Part shown: positions 1 through 7,056 of the stretch, one piece after another
Numbering within the stretch: the first letter of the stretch is position 1
Layout of the letters: each line of letters opens with the position of its first letter
Source: Actinomycetes bacterium
GTDB taxonomy: Bacteria > Actinomycetota > Actinomycetes > Streptosporangiales > Streptosporangiaceae
Length of the DNA stretch: 39,095 bases
Assembly: GCA_025964575.1 (NCBI GenBank)
Contig: JAOPYO010000430.1
Span: 1-39,095, forward strand
Reading direction: 5' to 3'
Program-made: the position numbers and the translations under genes
The notes under the pieces: model-generated
Database searches by the model: none
What the model was told of the DNA's origin: nothing
Seen by the model: only the letters and a program-made list of their open reading frames with translations

Positions 1-1
1 C

Positions 2-148
2 GACGTCGCAGGCCTCAAGACCGACGTCGCGGACCTCAAGACCGACGTCGCAGGCCTCAAGACCGACGTCGCGGACCTCAAGACCGACGTCGCAGGCCTC
101 AAGACCGACGTCGCAGGCCTCAAGACCGACGTCGCAGGCCTCAAGACC
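2..148 (+). repeat. Seven tandem 21-bp coding repeats
   Basis: The unit GACGTCGC(A/G)G(G/A)CCTCAAGACC occurs seven times without a gap. Only two variant positions are seen, and they alternate (copies 2 and 4 encode Asp in place of Gly). Such near-identity at the DNA level suggests recent expansion by slippage or unequal recombination, so copy number may vary between strains. The array may extend to the left of the window. Confidence 0.9.
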
Positions 149-232
149 GACATGGTCGAGGTCAAGGACACCCTCAAGTTGATCGTCGATCATCTCGGCA
201 TCAAGCGGCAGAACGACCCCAGCCTGTCGTAA
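2..232 (+). CDS. C-terminal part of a heptad-repeat coiled-coil protein (5' end outside window)
   Basis: The open frame enters from the left edge and ends at TAA 230-232, giving 76 visible residues. Seven copies of a seven-residue unit DVA[G/D]LKT are seen, followed by a degenerate copy (DMVEVKD) and a unique tail ending in QNDPSLS. Val and Leu sit three residues apart in each heptad, the a/d spacing of a coiled coil, so this stretch is very probably a long helix that oligomerises. Function is unknown. The N-terminal domain, which would identify the family, is not in the window. A strong hairpin follows directly, so this is probably the last gene of its transcript. Confidence 0.75.
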   Translation, partial: DVAGLKTDVADLKTDVAGLKTDVADLKTDVAGLKTDVAGLKTDVAGLKTDMVEVKDTLKLIVDHLGIKRQNDPSLS

Positions 233-240
233 GCGGGTCG

Positions 241-273
241 CCGGTCCGGTGGATCCTGGATCCACCGGACCGG
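241..273 (+). terminator. Strong inverted repeat, probable transcription terminator
   Basis: A perfect 16-bp inverted repeat (241-256 with 258-273) with a single central base begins 8 bp after the stop of the coiled-coil gene. It is GC-rich and lacks a clear U-tract, as is common for actinomycete terminators. It lies between the plus-strand gene on the left and the 3' end of the minus-strand racemase gene at 333, so it could stop transcription from both sides. Confidence 0.7.
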
Positions 274-332
274 TAAGGCCCGCACCCCGCCTGCTCCTCC
301 TCACTCAGCTCGGACATCACCTCGCCCAGGTT

Positions 333-1478
333 CTAGGCCTGAGCGATGACGCCTGCAGCGAGTAGTTCGTCGATATCGCCGAAACTCAGATCGGTCAGCA
401 CCTCGTGGGTGTGCTGACCCGGCAGCGCCGGCAATCCTCCCACCTGCGGCTTGCTGCGGGAGAACCGCGGCGCCGGGGCGGGCTGCACGTGGCCGCCCCG
501 CTCGATGAAGACCTCACGCTCGGTGTTGAACGGGTGCTCGGCCGCCTCTTCGAGCGACAGGACCGGGGCCACACAGGCGTCACTGGGCAAGAAGATCGCG
601 GCCCACTCGTCGCGGCTCTTCGCCTTGAAGGCGGTCGCGAACCGTTCGCGCAGCTCCGGCCAGCCACTGCGGTCGTGCTGAGCGGGCAGCGTCTCGGATC
701 CCTCGAGGCCGAGGATCCGGAGGAACTCGGCATAGAACTGCGGCTCGATCGCGCCCACCGCCATGTGCTTGCCGTCTGCCGTCTCGTACACGTCATACCA
801 GGGGGCGCCGGTGTCGAGCATGTTCACGCCGCGCTCGTCCTGCCACATGCCGCCCGCGAGGAAGCCGTGGATGAAGGTGGACAGGTGGGAGGTGCCATCC
901 ACGATCGCGGCATCGACGACCTGGCCGCGGCGGCTCGTCTTCGCCTCGAGCAGCGCGGCCAGCACCCCCACGACCAGGTACATGCTGCCGCCGGCGAAGT
1001 CACCGAGCAGGTTGATCGGCACCTGCGGCGGTCCGCCCGCACGGCCGATGGCGTGCAACGCCCCGGTGATCGCGATGTAACCGATGTCGTGACCGGCGCT
1101 CCGCGACAGCTGACCCTCCTGACCCCAGCCGGTCATCCGGCCGTAGACCAGCTTCGGGTTGCGCTCAAGGCACTGCTCGGGACCGAGGCCGAGACGCTCG
1201 GTCACACCGGGCCGGAAGCCTTCGAGAAGCACGTCGGCCTGCTCGACCAGGCGGAGCACGACCTCCTTGCCCTTCTCGCTCTTAAGGTCCACGCCGATCG
1301 AGCGCTTACCGCGATTAGTGAAGTCCGTGCTGGCACTCCGGATCCGCGACACGTCGGACGCCCGGTCCACCCTGATGACCTCGGCGCCCAAGTCGGCCAG
1401 CAGCATCGCGGCGAACGGACCCGGTCCGATCCCGGCCAGCTCAATCACACGAACTCCGGCCAGCGGCCCCTTGCCCAT
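333..1478 (-). CDS. mcr: Alpha-methylacyl-CoA racemase (CaiB/BaiF family III CoA-transferase fold)
   Basis: The protein has 381 residues. It interconverts (2R)- and (2S)-methylacyl-CoA esters, a step needed before beta-oxidation of methyl-branched acyl chains and sterol side chains in the cytosol. It resembles the mycobacterial racemase MCR closely along its length: the start VRVIELAGIGPGPFAAM, the AGHDIGY segment carrying the expected catalytic His130, NLLGDF carrying Asp160, and GAIEPQF carrying Glu245. These positions match the His/Asp/Glu set of MCR with a constant offset of four. The frame is open to 1733, but ATG at 1478 matches the family start and is preceded by GAGGGG. It is transcribed alone or downstream of the membrane-protein gene that ends at 1556. 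A CoA-transferase role is the alternative, but the His is that of the racemase subgroup. Confidence 0.9.
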   Translation of the reverse strand: MGKGPLAGVRVIELAGIGPGPFAAMLLADLGAEVIRVDRASDVSRIRSASTDFTNRGKRSIGVDLKSEKGKEVVLRLVEQADVLLEGFRPGVTERLGLGPEQCLERNPKLVYGRMTGWGQEGQLSRSAGHDIGYIAITGALHAIGRAGGPPQVPINLLGDFAGGSMYLVVGVLAALLEAKTSRRGQVVDAAIVDGTSHLSTFIHGFLAGGMWQDERGVNMLDTGAPWYDVYETADGKHMAVGAIEPQFYAEFLRILGLEGSETLPAQHDRSGWPELRERFATAFKAKSRDEWAAIFLPSDACVAPVLSLEEAAEHPFNTEREVFIERGGHVQPAPAPRFSRSKPQVGGLPALPGQHTHEVLTDLSFGDIDELLAAGVIAQA

Positions 1479-1555
1479 GGACACCCCTCTCGACTGAACC
1501 TTATTCGGCCAGTGTGCCCGATCCGGGTAAGCAAACGCTGACCGACCCCGGACGA

Positions 1556-3136
1556 TCAGGGAGCCCGGACGGTCAGCGTCACCGGAGCCTTTGGCTGCCG
1601 CGGGCCCTTCGGCCCCATGGCGACCAGCAGCCTGTGCTCGCGGCCGGTGTCCCGGAACTTCCCGACCGCGTAGGGCTTGAGGCCCTCGCTCGCGGCCGCC
1701 AGGTAGTACCAGTGACCGCGACCGTGACGCCACCAGACACCGCTCACCTCACCGCTGCGAAGATCACCGCAGTCCCCGGTCGGGTGACGATCCCCTCCGT
1801 CCTCGAACAGCGTCGCGCGCGCCACCGTACGGCCGTCGAGGTAGGTGTAGCGGGCGCAGAGCCAGCGGCCGTGAACATCATCGGGCAGTTTCCCCGACCA
1901 GAACTCCGTCACCGCCGCCGAAGCGACCGCCTGATCAGGTGCCGGCAGCACACAGGCCGGCGGCTGCGCCGGCAGCTGGACATCGGCCAGCGCGAGCCCG
2001 CTCAGCTCGGCCACGGTGTGCTCACCATCCGGTTGCTGCAACGCGAGCACCGGCCCACCCCCGCATTCCGCGGGGCCCGCCGAGGCCCCGGCCACCACGG
2101 CGGCGACTCCATCCTGGACGGTCACGGGCTGCCACGGCCGGCCTGGCATCGCTGCCCGGACCGCGGAGACCCAGGGCGGCAGCAGATAGCGCCCGTCGGC
2201 CAGGACCAGCGGAGTCGTCCCGCCCTGCGGTGCGCGAAACAGCTCGGTGGTCGAGCTTCCGGGACCCTGCACATAGCGGGCGACTCGGTCGCCGTCGGAG
2301 AGCAGCGCCACGGGTGTGCCGCCGATCCGGCCCGCATAGAGCAGCTGCGTCCGTCCGCGCGGCGGCCCTGCCGCCACCCCGTCGTGCGTCTTGAGCGGCG
2401 CGCCGCGCGTCCACGCCGCCAGCGCCGCGCCGACGAACGTTCTGTCGGAGACGAGGTCGCCGCGGGCCGGCCATATGGCCAAGGCGTGTGCGGCGCGCAT
2501 CCAGGCATGGGCTCCGACCTCGACGATCCGTTCGCCGCCGGCTCTTTGGTGGGCGCTCCCCCGGTCGTTCTCGGTCATCACGATTCCGCCGACCAGGACG
2601 ATGGTGAGCACGGAGGCGGCCGCCACCGGCAGCTGGGAACGCCGCTGCGGCCCGCGTACGACCCGTAGCTCGGCGATCGGCGTGGCCTGCTCCTCGACCT
2701 CTGCCGCTTCGTCCAGCACGGTCCGGGCATCCCGTACACCCAGCGCGACGAGCTGGTCGTGAGCGGTGTAGTAAGGCAGTCCCGCTATGACGCGCAGCAC
2801 GTACGCCGTGCGCACCTCAGGCGTCAGCTCGACGAGGGGAGCGGTCTGTGCACTCTCCGGCAGTGCGGCCGGGAGCGCGCTCAGCCAACGCCCCAGCCCG
2901 ATCCGGAGCCGCCTTCGCGGCCGCATCGACTTGAACAGCACGCGCGTGCGCACCTGCGCATAGGTCTTCTCCGGGTTTCGTACGACCCGTTGCGGCATAC
3001 TCTCGTCGACGATGCGCCGGGCCAGCGCCAGCCGGTATTTTCGCGGCCTATCGCCAGGCAAGATCAAATATGACAAGCGGACAAGTTCGGAATATCGCCG
3101 GTCCATCTCGGACTGCGCGGGAACCTCTTCCGACAT
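1556..3136 (-). CDS. Membrane-anchored protein with a possible sigma-factor-like cytoplasmic domain
   Basis: The protein has 526 residues. ATG at 3136 is chosen because AGAGGAG lies 7 bp upstream; the frame continues to 3214 without a better start. Three parts are visible: a basic N-terminal region (about 1-165), one transmembrane helix (about 169-187, rich in Ala/Val/Ile), and an outer domain of about 340 residues with scattered Cys (for example AECGGG, PPACVL, WLCARY, TGDCGD) that could form disulfides. Residues 15-48 (YSELVRLSYLILPGD) and 97-148 (LTPEVRTAYVLRVIAGL, then a helix-turn-helix-like stretch) resemble degenerate sigma-70 regions 2 and 4. That similarity is my inference from pattern only. 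The outer domain is unrecognised. Its job could be signal transmission across the membrane. Confidence 0.65.
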   Translation of the reverse strand: MSEEVPAQSEMDRRYSELVRLSYLILPGDRPRKYRLALARRIVDESMPQRVVRNPEKTYAQVRTRVLFKSMRPRRRLRIGLGRWLSALPAALPESAQTAPLVELTPEVRTAYVLRVIAGLPYYTAHDQLVALGVRDARTVLDEAAEVEEQATPIAELRVVRGPQRRSQLPVAAASVLTIVLVGGIVMTENDRGSAHQRAGGERIVEVGAHAWMRAAHALAIWPARGDLVSDRTFVGAALAAWTRGAPLKTHDGVAAGPPRGRTQLLYAGRIGGTPVALLSDGDRVARYVQGPGSSTTELFRAPQGGTTPLVLADGRYLLPPWVSAVRAAMPGRPWQPVTVQDGVAAVVAGASAGPAECGGGPVLALQQPDGEHTVAELSGLALADVQLPAQPPACVLPAPDQAVASAAVTEFWSGKLPDDVHGRWLCARYTYLDGRTVARATLFEDGGDRHPTGDCGDLRSGEVSGVWWRHGRGHWYYLAAASEGLKPYAVGKFRDTGREHRLLVAMGPKGPRQPKAPVTLTVRAP

Positions 3137-3347
3137 GCGAGAACTCCTCTGGACCATTAACCGCCGCCCTGAGGCTAGAAACCCTCCCAGATCCCGTCCA
3201 CTGACTTGAATCAACCATTACCTCTATCGAATTCCAGCCGCCAATAAGCCCTATTTATCGAAATATGCAATAATTCCTGGGCTAACCGGTCGTGTCGAGT
3301 CCGGCTCCCGTTTGAAGACCGTCTACCGCGTCAAAGGAGCCCGTCCC

Positions 3348-3441
3348 ATGTCCTCTGCCTTCCGTACCGCTGTCGAGTCCGGCGATCTGGCGGCGGCCGT
3401 CGCCACCCTGGCCGAGGATGTCGAGTTCCGCAGCCCTGCCA
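3348..3441 (+). pseudogene. 5' remnant of a SnoaL-like/NTF2-fold gene
   Basis: From ATG 3348, preceded by AAAGGAG 9 bp upstream, the first 31 residues (MSSAFRTAVESGDLAAAV, then LAEDVEFRSPA) look like the start of a SnoaL-like polyketide-cyclase/NTF2 domain, usually about 110-140 residues long. After the SPA motif the similarity stops abruptly and the remaining frame, which runs to about 3731, looks like non-coding sequence. I read this as a gene cut off early by a deletion. The ribosome-binding site is still intact, so a nonsense product could be made. Confidence 0.5.
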
Positions 3442-3531
3442 TATGGACGCGTCACTTCACATGCTCCAGCCATGACCATCCCGCCGCGCCGCACTCTGTT
3501 GCACGCGGGACAGAGATCGCTAAGTTCTGTC

Positions 3532-3651
3532 ATGGAGAAGATCATGAAACTCGACACCTACCAGTGGAAGAGCGACTTCGCCCTCGACCAGCTCGACCTG
3601 TGGGTGCAACGCGCGGCCACCATCGACACCGCCGAACAACTCTTCGACTGA
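3532..3651 (+). pseudogene. Internally deleted relic of a short Rpn/DUF4351-like gene
   Basis: A 39-residue frame combines MEKIMKLDTYQWKSDFA with LDQLDLWVQRAATIDTAEQL and a final Phe-Asp. In many actinomycete proteins related to the Rpn/transposase-like nuclease family, the first block precedes a Glu/Lys/Gly-rich helix and the second forms the extreme C-terminus, with about 60-100 residues between them. Here the blocks are joined directly, so the middle appears to be deleted. The assignment rests on memory of that family and is moderate. The nearby truncated SnoaL gene supports a local deletion history. Confidence 0.45.
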
Positions 3652-3730
3652 CCCGGCCCCCAATCAGTTGCGGTCAATCGTCGGAGGCTGATCACCTGGG
3701 AGCAACGGACGCGGAGCCGTACTCGCGTTA

Positions 3731-3748
3731 GCGCTCCCGCGGGAGCGC
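3731..3748. terminator. Perfect 18-bp GC palindrome, possible terminator
   Basis: GCGCTCCCG is followed directly by its reverse complement. The palindrome lies 40 bp beyond the stop of the minus-strand response-regulator gene and beyond the relics coming from the left. A transcription terminator for the regulator is the simplest reading. A dimeric operator is possible but nothing else supports it. Confidence 0.4.
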
Positions 3749-3787
3749 ATCTGCGCGGGGTACGCCAGACAGCGAGGGGCGAACCAC

Positions 3788-4477
3788 TTAGATGAGTGAG
3801 GCGTTACACGAGATGATCGAGGTGTTCAGCGGTCCCGGCTCGTGGAAGAAGTCGTCTGGCCGGATGAGGCCGAGCCGGAGTGCCTTCATCAGGGCCTGCG
3901 TCCGGTTGGCAGCCCCCAGTTTGTCGTACATTCGCGCGGTATAGGTCTTCGCGGTCGAGTGGCTGAGATGCATGCTCCGGGCGATCGCTCCGATGGACAG
4001 CCCGTCCATGAGCAGGCTCAGCACCTGTTTCTCCCGTGGGCTCAACAGCAACTCGCCCGTGCGACGTCGGCCGAGCGCCTCGGCCAGGCCGCATGCGCTG
4101 AACGAGGCCGGCGCCACCGCCGCACTCCTGATAGCGGCCAGGATCTCCGGGACCGGGGCGGACTTGGCCACGTACGCGCTGGCCCCCGCCTCCATGGCCC
4201 GGAACATCGGCTCGTCGGCATCGGCGCTCGCCGTCATCACGACGCCGAGTGCGGGGTGCACCTGGCGTAGATGCTGTACGAGGGCCAGCCCTTCGCCGTC
4301 GGGCAGTGCCATATCGGTGACGACCACGTCAGGGCGGAATGTGTCGATCTGAACATGCCCGCTCTCGATGGTCGGGGCCTCACCCACCAGTTCCAGGTCG
4401 GGCTGATCCTCGGCCACCTGCGCCAACCCGTATCGACAGAGTGTGTGACCGTCGATGACGACGAGCCTGATACTCAT
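3788..4477 (-). CDS. NarL/LuxR-family response regulator
   Basis: The protein has 229 residues and starts at ATG 4477 with GGGAG 5 bp upstream; the frame stays open to 4606. The N-terminal receiver domain spans about 4-120, with Asp55 in VVVTDMALPDG as the likely phosphorylation site, Thr82 and Lys105 as the conserved switch residues, and Asp9 in the acidic pocket (IDGH in place of the usual DDH). The C-terminal LuxR-type helix-turn-helix (about 158-220) begins LSPREKQVLSLLMDGLS and ends with a recognition helix near HSTAKTYTARMYDKLGA. It binds DNA as a dimer. No partner histidine kinase is adjacent, so it is an orphan here. It is divergent from the Tad pilus operon, which makes it a likely regulator of pilus genes. 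Confidence 0.88.
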   Translation of the reverse strand: MSIRLVVIDGHTLCRYGLAQVAEDQPDLELVGEAPTIESGHVQIDTFRPDVVVTDMALPDGEGLALVQHLRQVHPALGVVMTASADADEPMFRAMEAGASAYVAKSAPVPEILAAIRSAAVAPASFSACGLAEALGRRRTGELLLSPREKQVLSLLMDGLSIGAIARSMHLSHSTAKTYTARMYDKLGAANRTQALMKALRLGLIRPDDFFHEPGPLNTSIISCNASLI

Positions 4478-4868
4478 ATGATCTCCCAGGGCACTGGCGA
4501 GGGGCAACCCGGAGAGTATCGCCGGATTCACCATGAGTAGCGCGAAGTGACTAATCTCTGAGTTGAGGACGCGCCACGATAATCCAGGGTTTACCTGAGG
4601 CAACATGAGCCCGCAAAAGAATCAATGGGAACGTTCCACTCTGTTGTCCAGTGACAATGTCCTCCTCTCCGGCGCTCACCACATAGATGGTCAAATGGCC
4701 CCCTGTCCCCCGTTTGGGCGACATGTCATGTGATCGGGCTCGCAATATGTCCGAATGGACGCTTCCCCGGTCAAGCAAGCCTCTCCAAGCTGAGGATCCG
4801 CAGGCGACAGGATGCCGCCGCGCCGGTGTCAGCCACGCCGGACCCGCTCTCCTGGAGGGGACCTCCAA
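4478..4868. promoter_or_regulatory. Divergent control region between response regulator and Tad operon
   Basis: This 391-bp stretch has no convincing gene. It must hold the promoters for the minus-strand regulator and the plus-strand pilin operon. Two symmetrical sites stand out: the palindrome GGAACGTTCC at 4628-4637 and the inverted repeat TTGTC-CAGT-GACAA at 4644-4657. Either could be an operator for the adjacent LuxR-type regulator; that is inference. I could not identify a convincing -35/-10 pair. GGAGGGG at 4854-4860 is the ribosome-binding site of the first pilin gene. Confidence 0.45.
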
Positions 4869-5069
4869 ATGATCGACAACGTCATGCTTCAGCTTGCCGT
4901 CCGCATACAGACACTCATGGCCGGCGCTCGTGACCGCGACCGAGGCGCCACCGCCGTCGAGTACGGCCTGCTCATCGCCGCCATCGTGGTCATCATCAGC
5001 GCCGCCGTGTACGCCCTGGGCGGCAAGGTGCTCACCGCCTTCAACGGCGCCACCACCGCGATCCACTAA
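4869..5069 (+). CDS. flp: Flp-type pilin, copy 1
   Basis: This 66-residue prepilin is the first gene of the Tad operon. ATG 4869 sits 8 bp after GGAGGGG. A 26-residue leader ending in Gly26 is followed by ATAVEYGLLIAAIVV, with Glu31 at +5 of the expected mature protein, as required for prepilin peptidase cleavage and assembly. The hydrophobic helix runs to about residue 50 and the exposed tail is very short. The leader is longer than in many Flp pilins. The mature protein would be about 40 residues and polymerise into thin surface fibres used for adhesion. Its central 109 bp are identical to the next gene. Confidence 0.88.
   Translation: MIDNVMLQLAVRIQTLMAGARDRDRGATAVEYGLLIAAIVVIISAAVYALGGKVLTAFNGATTAIH
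4935..5043 (+). repeat. 109-bp direct repeat, copy 1 (pilin core)
   Basis: This segment is identical base for base to 5260-5368, an offset of 325 bp. It covers the end of the leader and nearly the whole mature pilin. The sequences diverge directly outside it. Identity confined to the mature part points to recent duplication or continuing gene conversion rather than protein-level selection alone, because synonymous positions match too. Confidence 0.9.
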
Positions 5070-5199
5070 CACGCCGACTCAATACAGGCCGGGCTACGGG
5101 GCTTCGAGTTGCCTGTGCCGGGCCAATTCCAGCGGCGGCGGTCGCCCGCCTGTGGCGTTCTGCGCCACCTCCCGTGTTTCTCTCCGCAAAGGAAAGCTC

Positions 5200-5394
5200 A
5201 TGATTGACAACGCCCTGCTCCAGGTGGTCGTACGTCTTCAGGCGCTTCGCGACGACACTCGCGACCGAGGCGCCACCGCCGTCGAGTACGGCCTGCTCAT
5301 CGCCGCCATCGTGGTCATCATCAGCGCCGCCGTGTACGCCCTGGGCGGCAAGGTGCTCACCGCCTTCACCGACGGCGGCACCGCGATCCATTAA
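5200..5394 (+). CDS. flp: Flp-type pilin, copy 2
   Basis: This 64-residue prepilin has the same architecture as copy 1: a leader ending in Gly24, then ATAVEYGLLIAAIVV with Glu29 at +5, and the same hydrophobic helix. The leader (RLQALRDDTRDRG) and the last residues (FTDGGTAIH against FNGATTAIH) differ, while the mature core is identical. The ribosome-binding site is AAAGGAAAG, about 5-7 bp before ATG 5200. The 130-bp gap after copy 1 contains no gene. It is probably co-transcribed with copy 1 and the assembly genes downstream. Confidence 0.88.
   Translation: MIDNALLQVVVRLQALRDDTRDRGATAVEYGLLIAAIVVIISAAVYALGGKVLTAFTDGGTAIH
5260..5368 (+). repeat. 109-bp direct repeat, copy 2 (pilin core)
   Basis: This is the partner of the identical segment at 4935-5043. 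Recombination between the two would leave a single pilin gene and remove 325 bp. Confidence 0.9.
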
Positions 5395-5518
5395 CACACC
5401 GACTCGGCAATAGGGGCCGGACGGAGAGGGGTTCCACCCGCCGGCCTCTCTGCACCCGGCAAGTGCCACTGGATCGAACCAAGACGTCTCTTGATATGCG
5501 TATAGAGCGGGGACGGCA

Positions 5519-5905
5519 ATGAGGGAAAGCACACGAGCGAAGTGCGATCGTGGCGCTGCCGCAGTGGAATTCGCCCTAATTCTCCCCGTTCTTATGCTCT
5601 TCGTCTTCGGCATCATTGATTTCGGCCGGGCATACTGGGCGAAGATCACCGTAACGGAGGCGGCGCGTGAGGCTGTCCGGACAGTCGCGCTGACTCCCGA
5701 CGGCAGCGATCCATCAGGCAAGGGAAAGAACATCGGAGCGCAGGCCGCCAACCCCCTCACGGTGACCGTGTCACCCACGTCCACCTGCGATAGCGGCCAG
5801 CCAGAGGCGTCTGTCACGGTCACCTACCAATTCAGCTCCGCGACGCTGTTCACCGCGCTCAACGGACCCATTTCAGGAACGGCGGTCATGCAGTGTCCGG
5901 GATAA
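5519..5905 (+). CDS. tadE: TadE-like pseudopilin
   Basis: The protein has 128 residues. The N-terminus DRGAAAVEFALILPVLMLFV is a type IV prepilin-like site: cleavage is expected after Gly12, with Glu17 at +5, followed by a membrane helix to about residue 36. The rest (IIDFGRAYWAKITVTEAARE) is the typical TadE segment, and a beta-rich outer part follows. TadE-family pseudopilins are thought to help start or stabilise the Flp pilus. ATG 5519 has GGGGAC upstream. Its stop codon overlaps the start of the next gene (TAATG), which implies translational coupling. Confidence 0.85.
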   Translation: MRESTRAKCDRGAAAVEFALILPVLMLFVFGIIDFGRAYWAKITVTEAAREAVRTVALTPDGSDPSGKGKNIGAQAANPLTVTVSPTSTCDSGQPEASVTVTYQFSSATLFTALNGPISGTAVMQCPG

Positions 5906-7035
5906 TGCGCCGACTGGCCAGACGCCGTCACCGGAAGCCGGACCAAGGTGCGGTCACCAGCCTGATGGCCATTCTATTGTCGGGAAGCGTCCTGGTCGGC
6001 ATGAGCGCGGTCGTCGTCGACATGGGTCAGATTTACACCGAACGCCAGGAACTGCAGAGCGGTGCCGATGCCAGTGCGATCTCACTGGCCAGCAGTTGCG
6101 GGACCACGGGCTGCGATTTGGCGGCGGCTCAGACTTACGCCGACGCGAACGCCAGCGACGGGCGCTCCGATATCCAGGGCATCTGCGGGTCGGGCCCGGG
6201 ACTGAGCGCATGCGGGGCACCGAAGGGAAACCTGACCGACTGCACAGGCACCCGCCCAGCCAGTGGGAACTATGTCGAGGTCCATACCAGCACGCGCACC
6301 GCCGGCGACAAGACGGTGTTGCCTCCACGGTTCGCACGCGCACTGCTCGGATCGGGCTATCAGGACATCACCGTGCGCTCGTGCGCCCGAGCGGTCTGGG
6401 GCACTCCTGCCAAGGTAGCCAACGCCTTTGGTCTCGGAATTTCCGAGTGCGCCTTCAACGCAGCCACGAACGACGGCACGGAGTTCACTCCAGCGGACCA
6501 GATAAAGTCGGGAAACGAAGACGCGTGGAAGTACGAGAAATGGATATACGACTGGAACTTTCCCGGCTTCAGTAATTGCGGCAGCCACAATCTCGGCTGG
6601 CTCAATCCTCCGTCCGGGTGCTTTCAGCAAGTCTCGACGGGCCAGGAACTGGACGGCCACCCGAGCACGTCGTTCCTCGGCTACTTCACCTCGACGATCT
6701 GCAAGACCTACAGCGGCTTCAACTGGCTGATGAGCATCTTCTTCAAGAGCTACCGCAAACCAGTTTATTTGCCAATATACAAGGACAATCCAACTTGCGA
6801 CTCCTTCGGTACGTGCAAGTATCAGATAGTTGGATTCGCTTATTTCGTTACCAGTGGCTATCTCCTTGACCTCTTCAACGAGTCACCGTCATGGAGATCC
6901 GCTTGGCTCTGCAATGTGCCGATCATTGGCGCCATCGATCCCTGCATCATGGGGTTCTTCGGCCGCGGGACCGTGTCCGGTCCGATAGGAAGCGGGCCCG
7001 ATATGGGCGTCAGAGTCGTCGAACTGGCCGGCTGA
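5905..7035 (+). CDS. tadG: TadG-like pilus assembly protein with long outer domain
   Basis: The protein has 376 residues from ATG 5905, which overlaps the TadE stop; GTG 5893 would add four residues. After a basic N-terminus (MRRLARRRHRKPD) comes QGAVTSLMAILLSGSVLVGM, a TadE/G-type membrane helix, and then VVVDMGQIYTERQELQSGAD, the hallmark of Flp-pilus-assembly TadG-like proteins. The remaining 300 residues are outside the cell and unusually rich in Cys (for example SSCGTTGCD, GICGSG, SACGA) and aromatic residues, suggesting disulfides. TadG is needed for pilus biogenesis in other Tad systems, though its biochemical role is not settled. The outer part shows no domain I recognise. Confidence 0.8.
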   Translation: MRRLARRRHRKPDQGAVTSLMAILLSGSVLVGMSAVVVDMGQIYTERQELQSGADASAISLASSCGTTGCDLAAAQTYADANASDGRSDIQGICGSGPGLSACGAPKGNLTDCTGTRPASGNYVEVHTSTRTAGDKTVLPPRFARALLGSGYQDITVRSCARAVWGTPAKVANAFGLGISECAFNAATNDGTEFTPADQIKSGNEDAWKYEKWIYDWNFPGFSNCGSHNLGWLNPPSGCFQQVSTGQELDGHPSTSFLGYFTSTICKTYSGFNWLMSIFFKSYRKPVYLPIYKDNPTCDSFGTCKYQIVGFAYFVTSGYLLDLFNESPSWRSAWLCNVPIIGAIDPCIMGFFGRGTVSGPIGSGPDMGVRVVELAG

Positions 7036-7056
7036 CGACCAGTGTGAGGGGGACGT

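Noticed and set aside
1479..1733. N-terminal extension of the racemase by 85 residues
   Set aside because: The extension is Arg/Gly-rich and overlaps the 3' end of the membrane-protein gene. The ATG at 1478 has a ribosome-binding site and matches the family start.
5395..5518. GGCCGG/CCGGCC pair after the second pilin as a terminator or processing hairpin
   Set aside because: The arms are short and far apart (about 20 bp), and the downstream genes are expected to be in the same operon. Partial attenuation is possible but unsupported.
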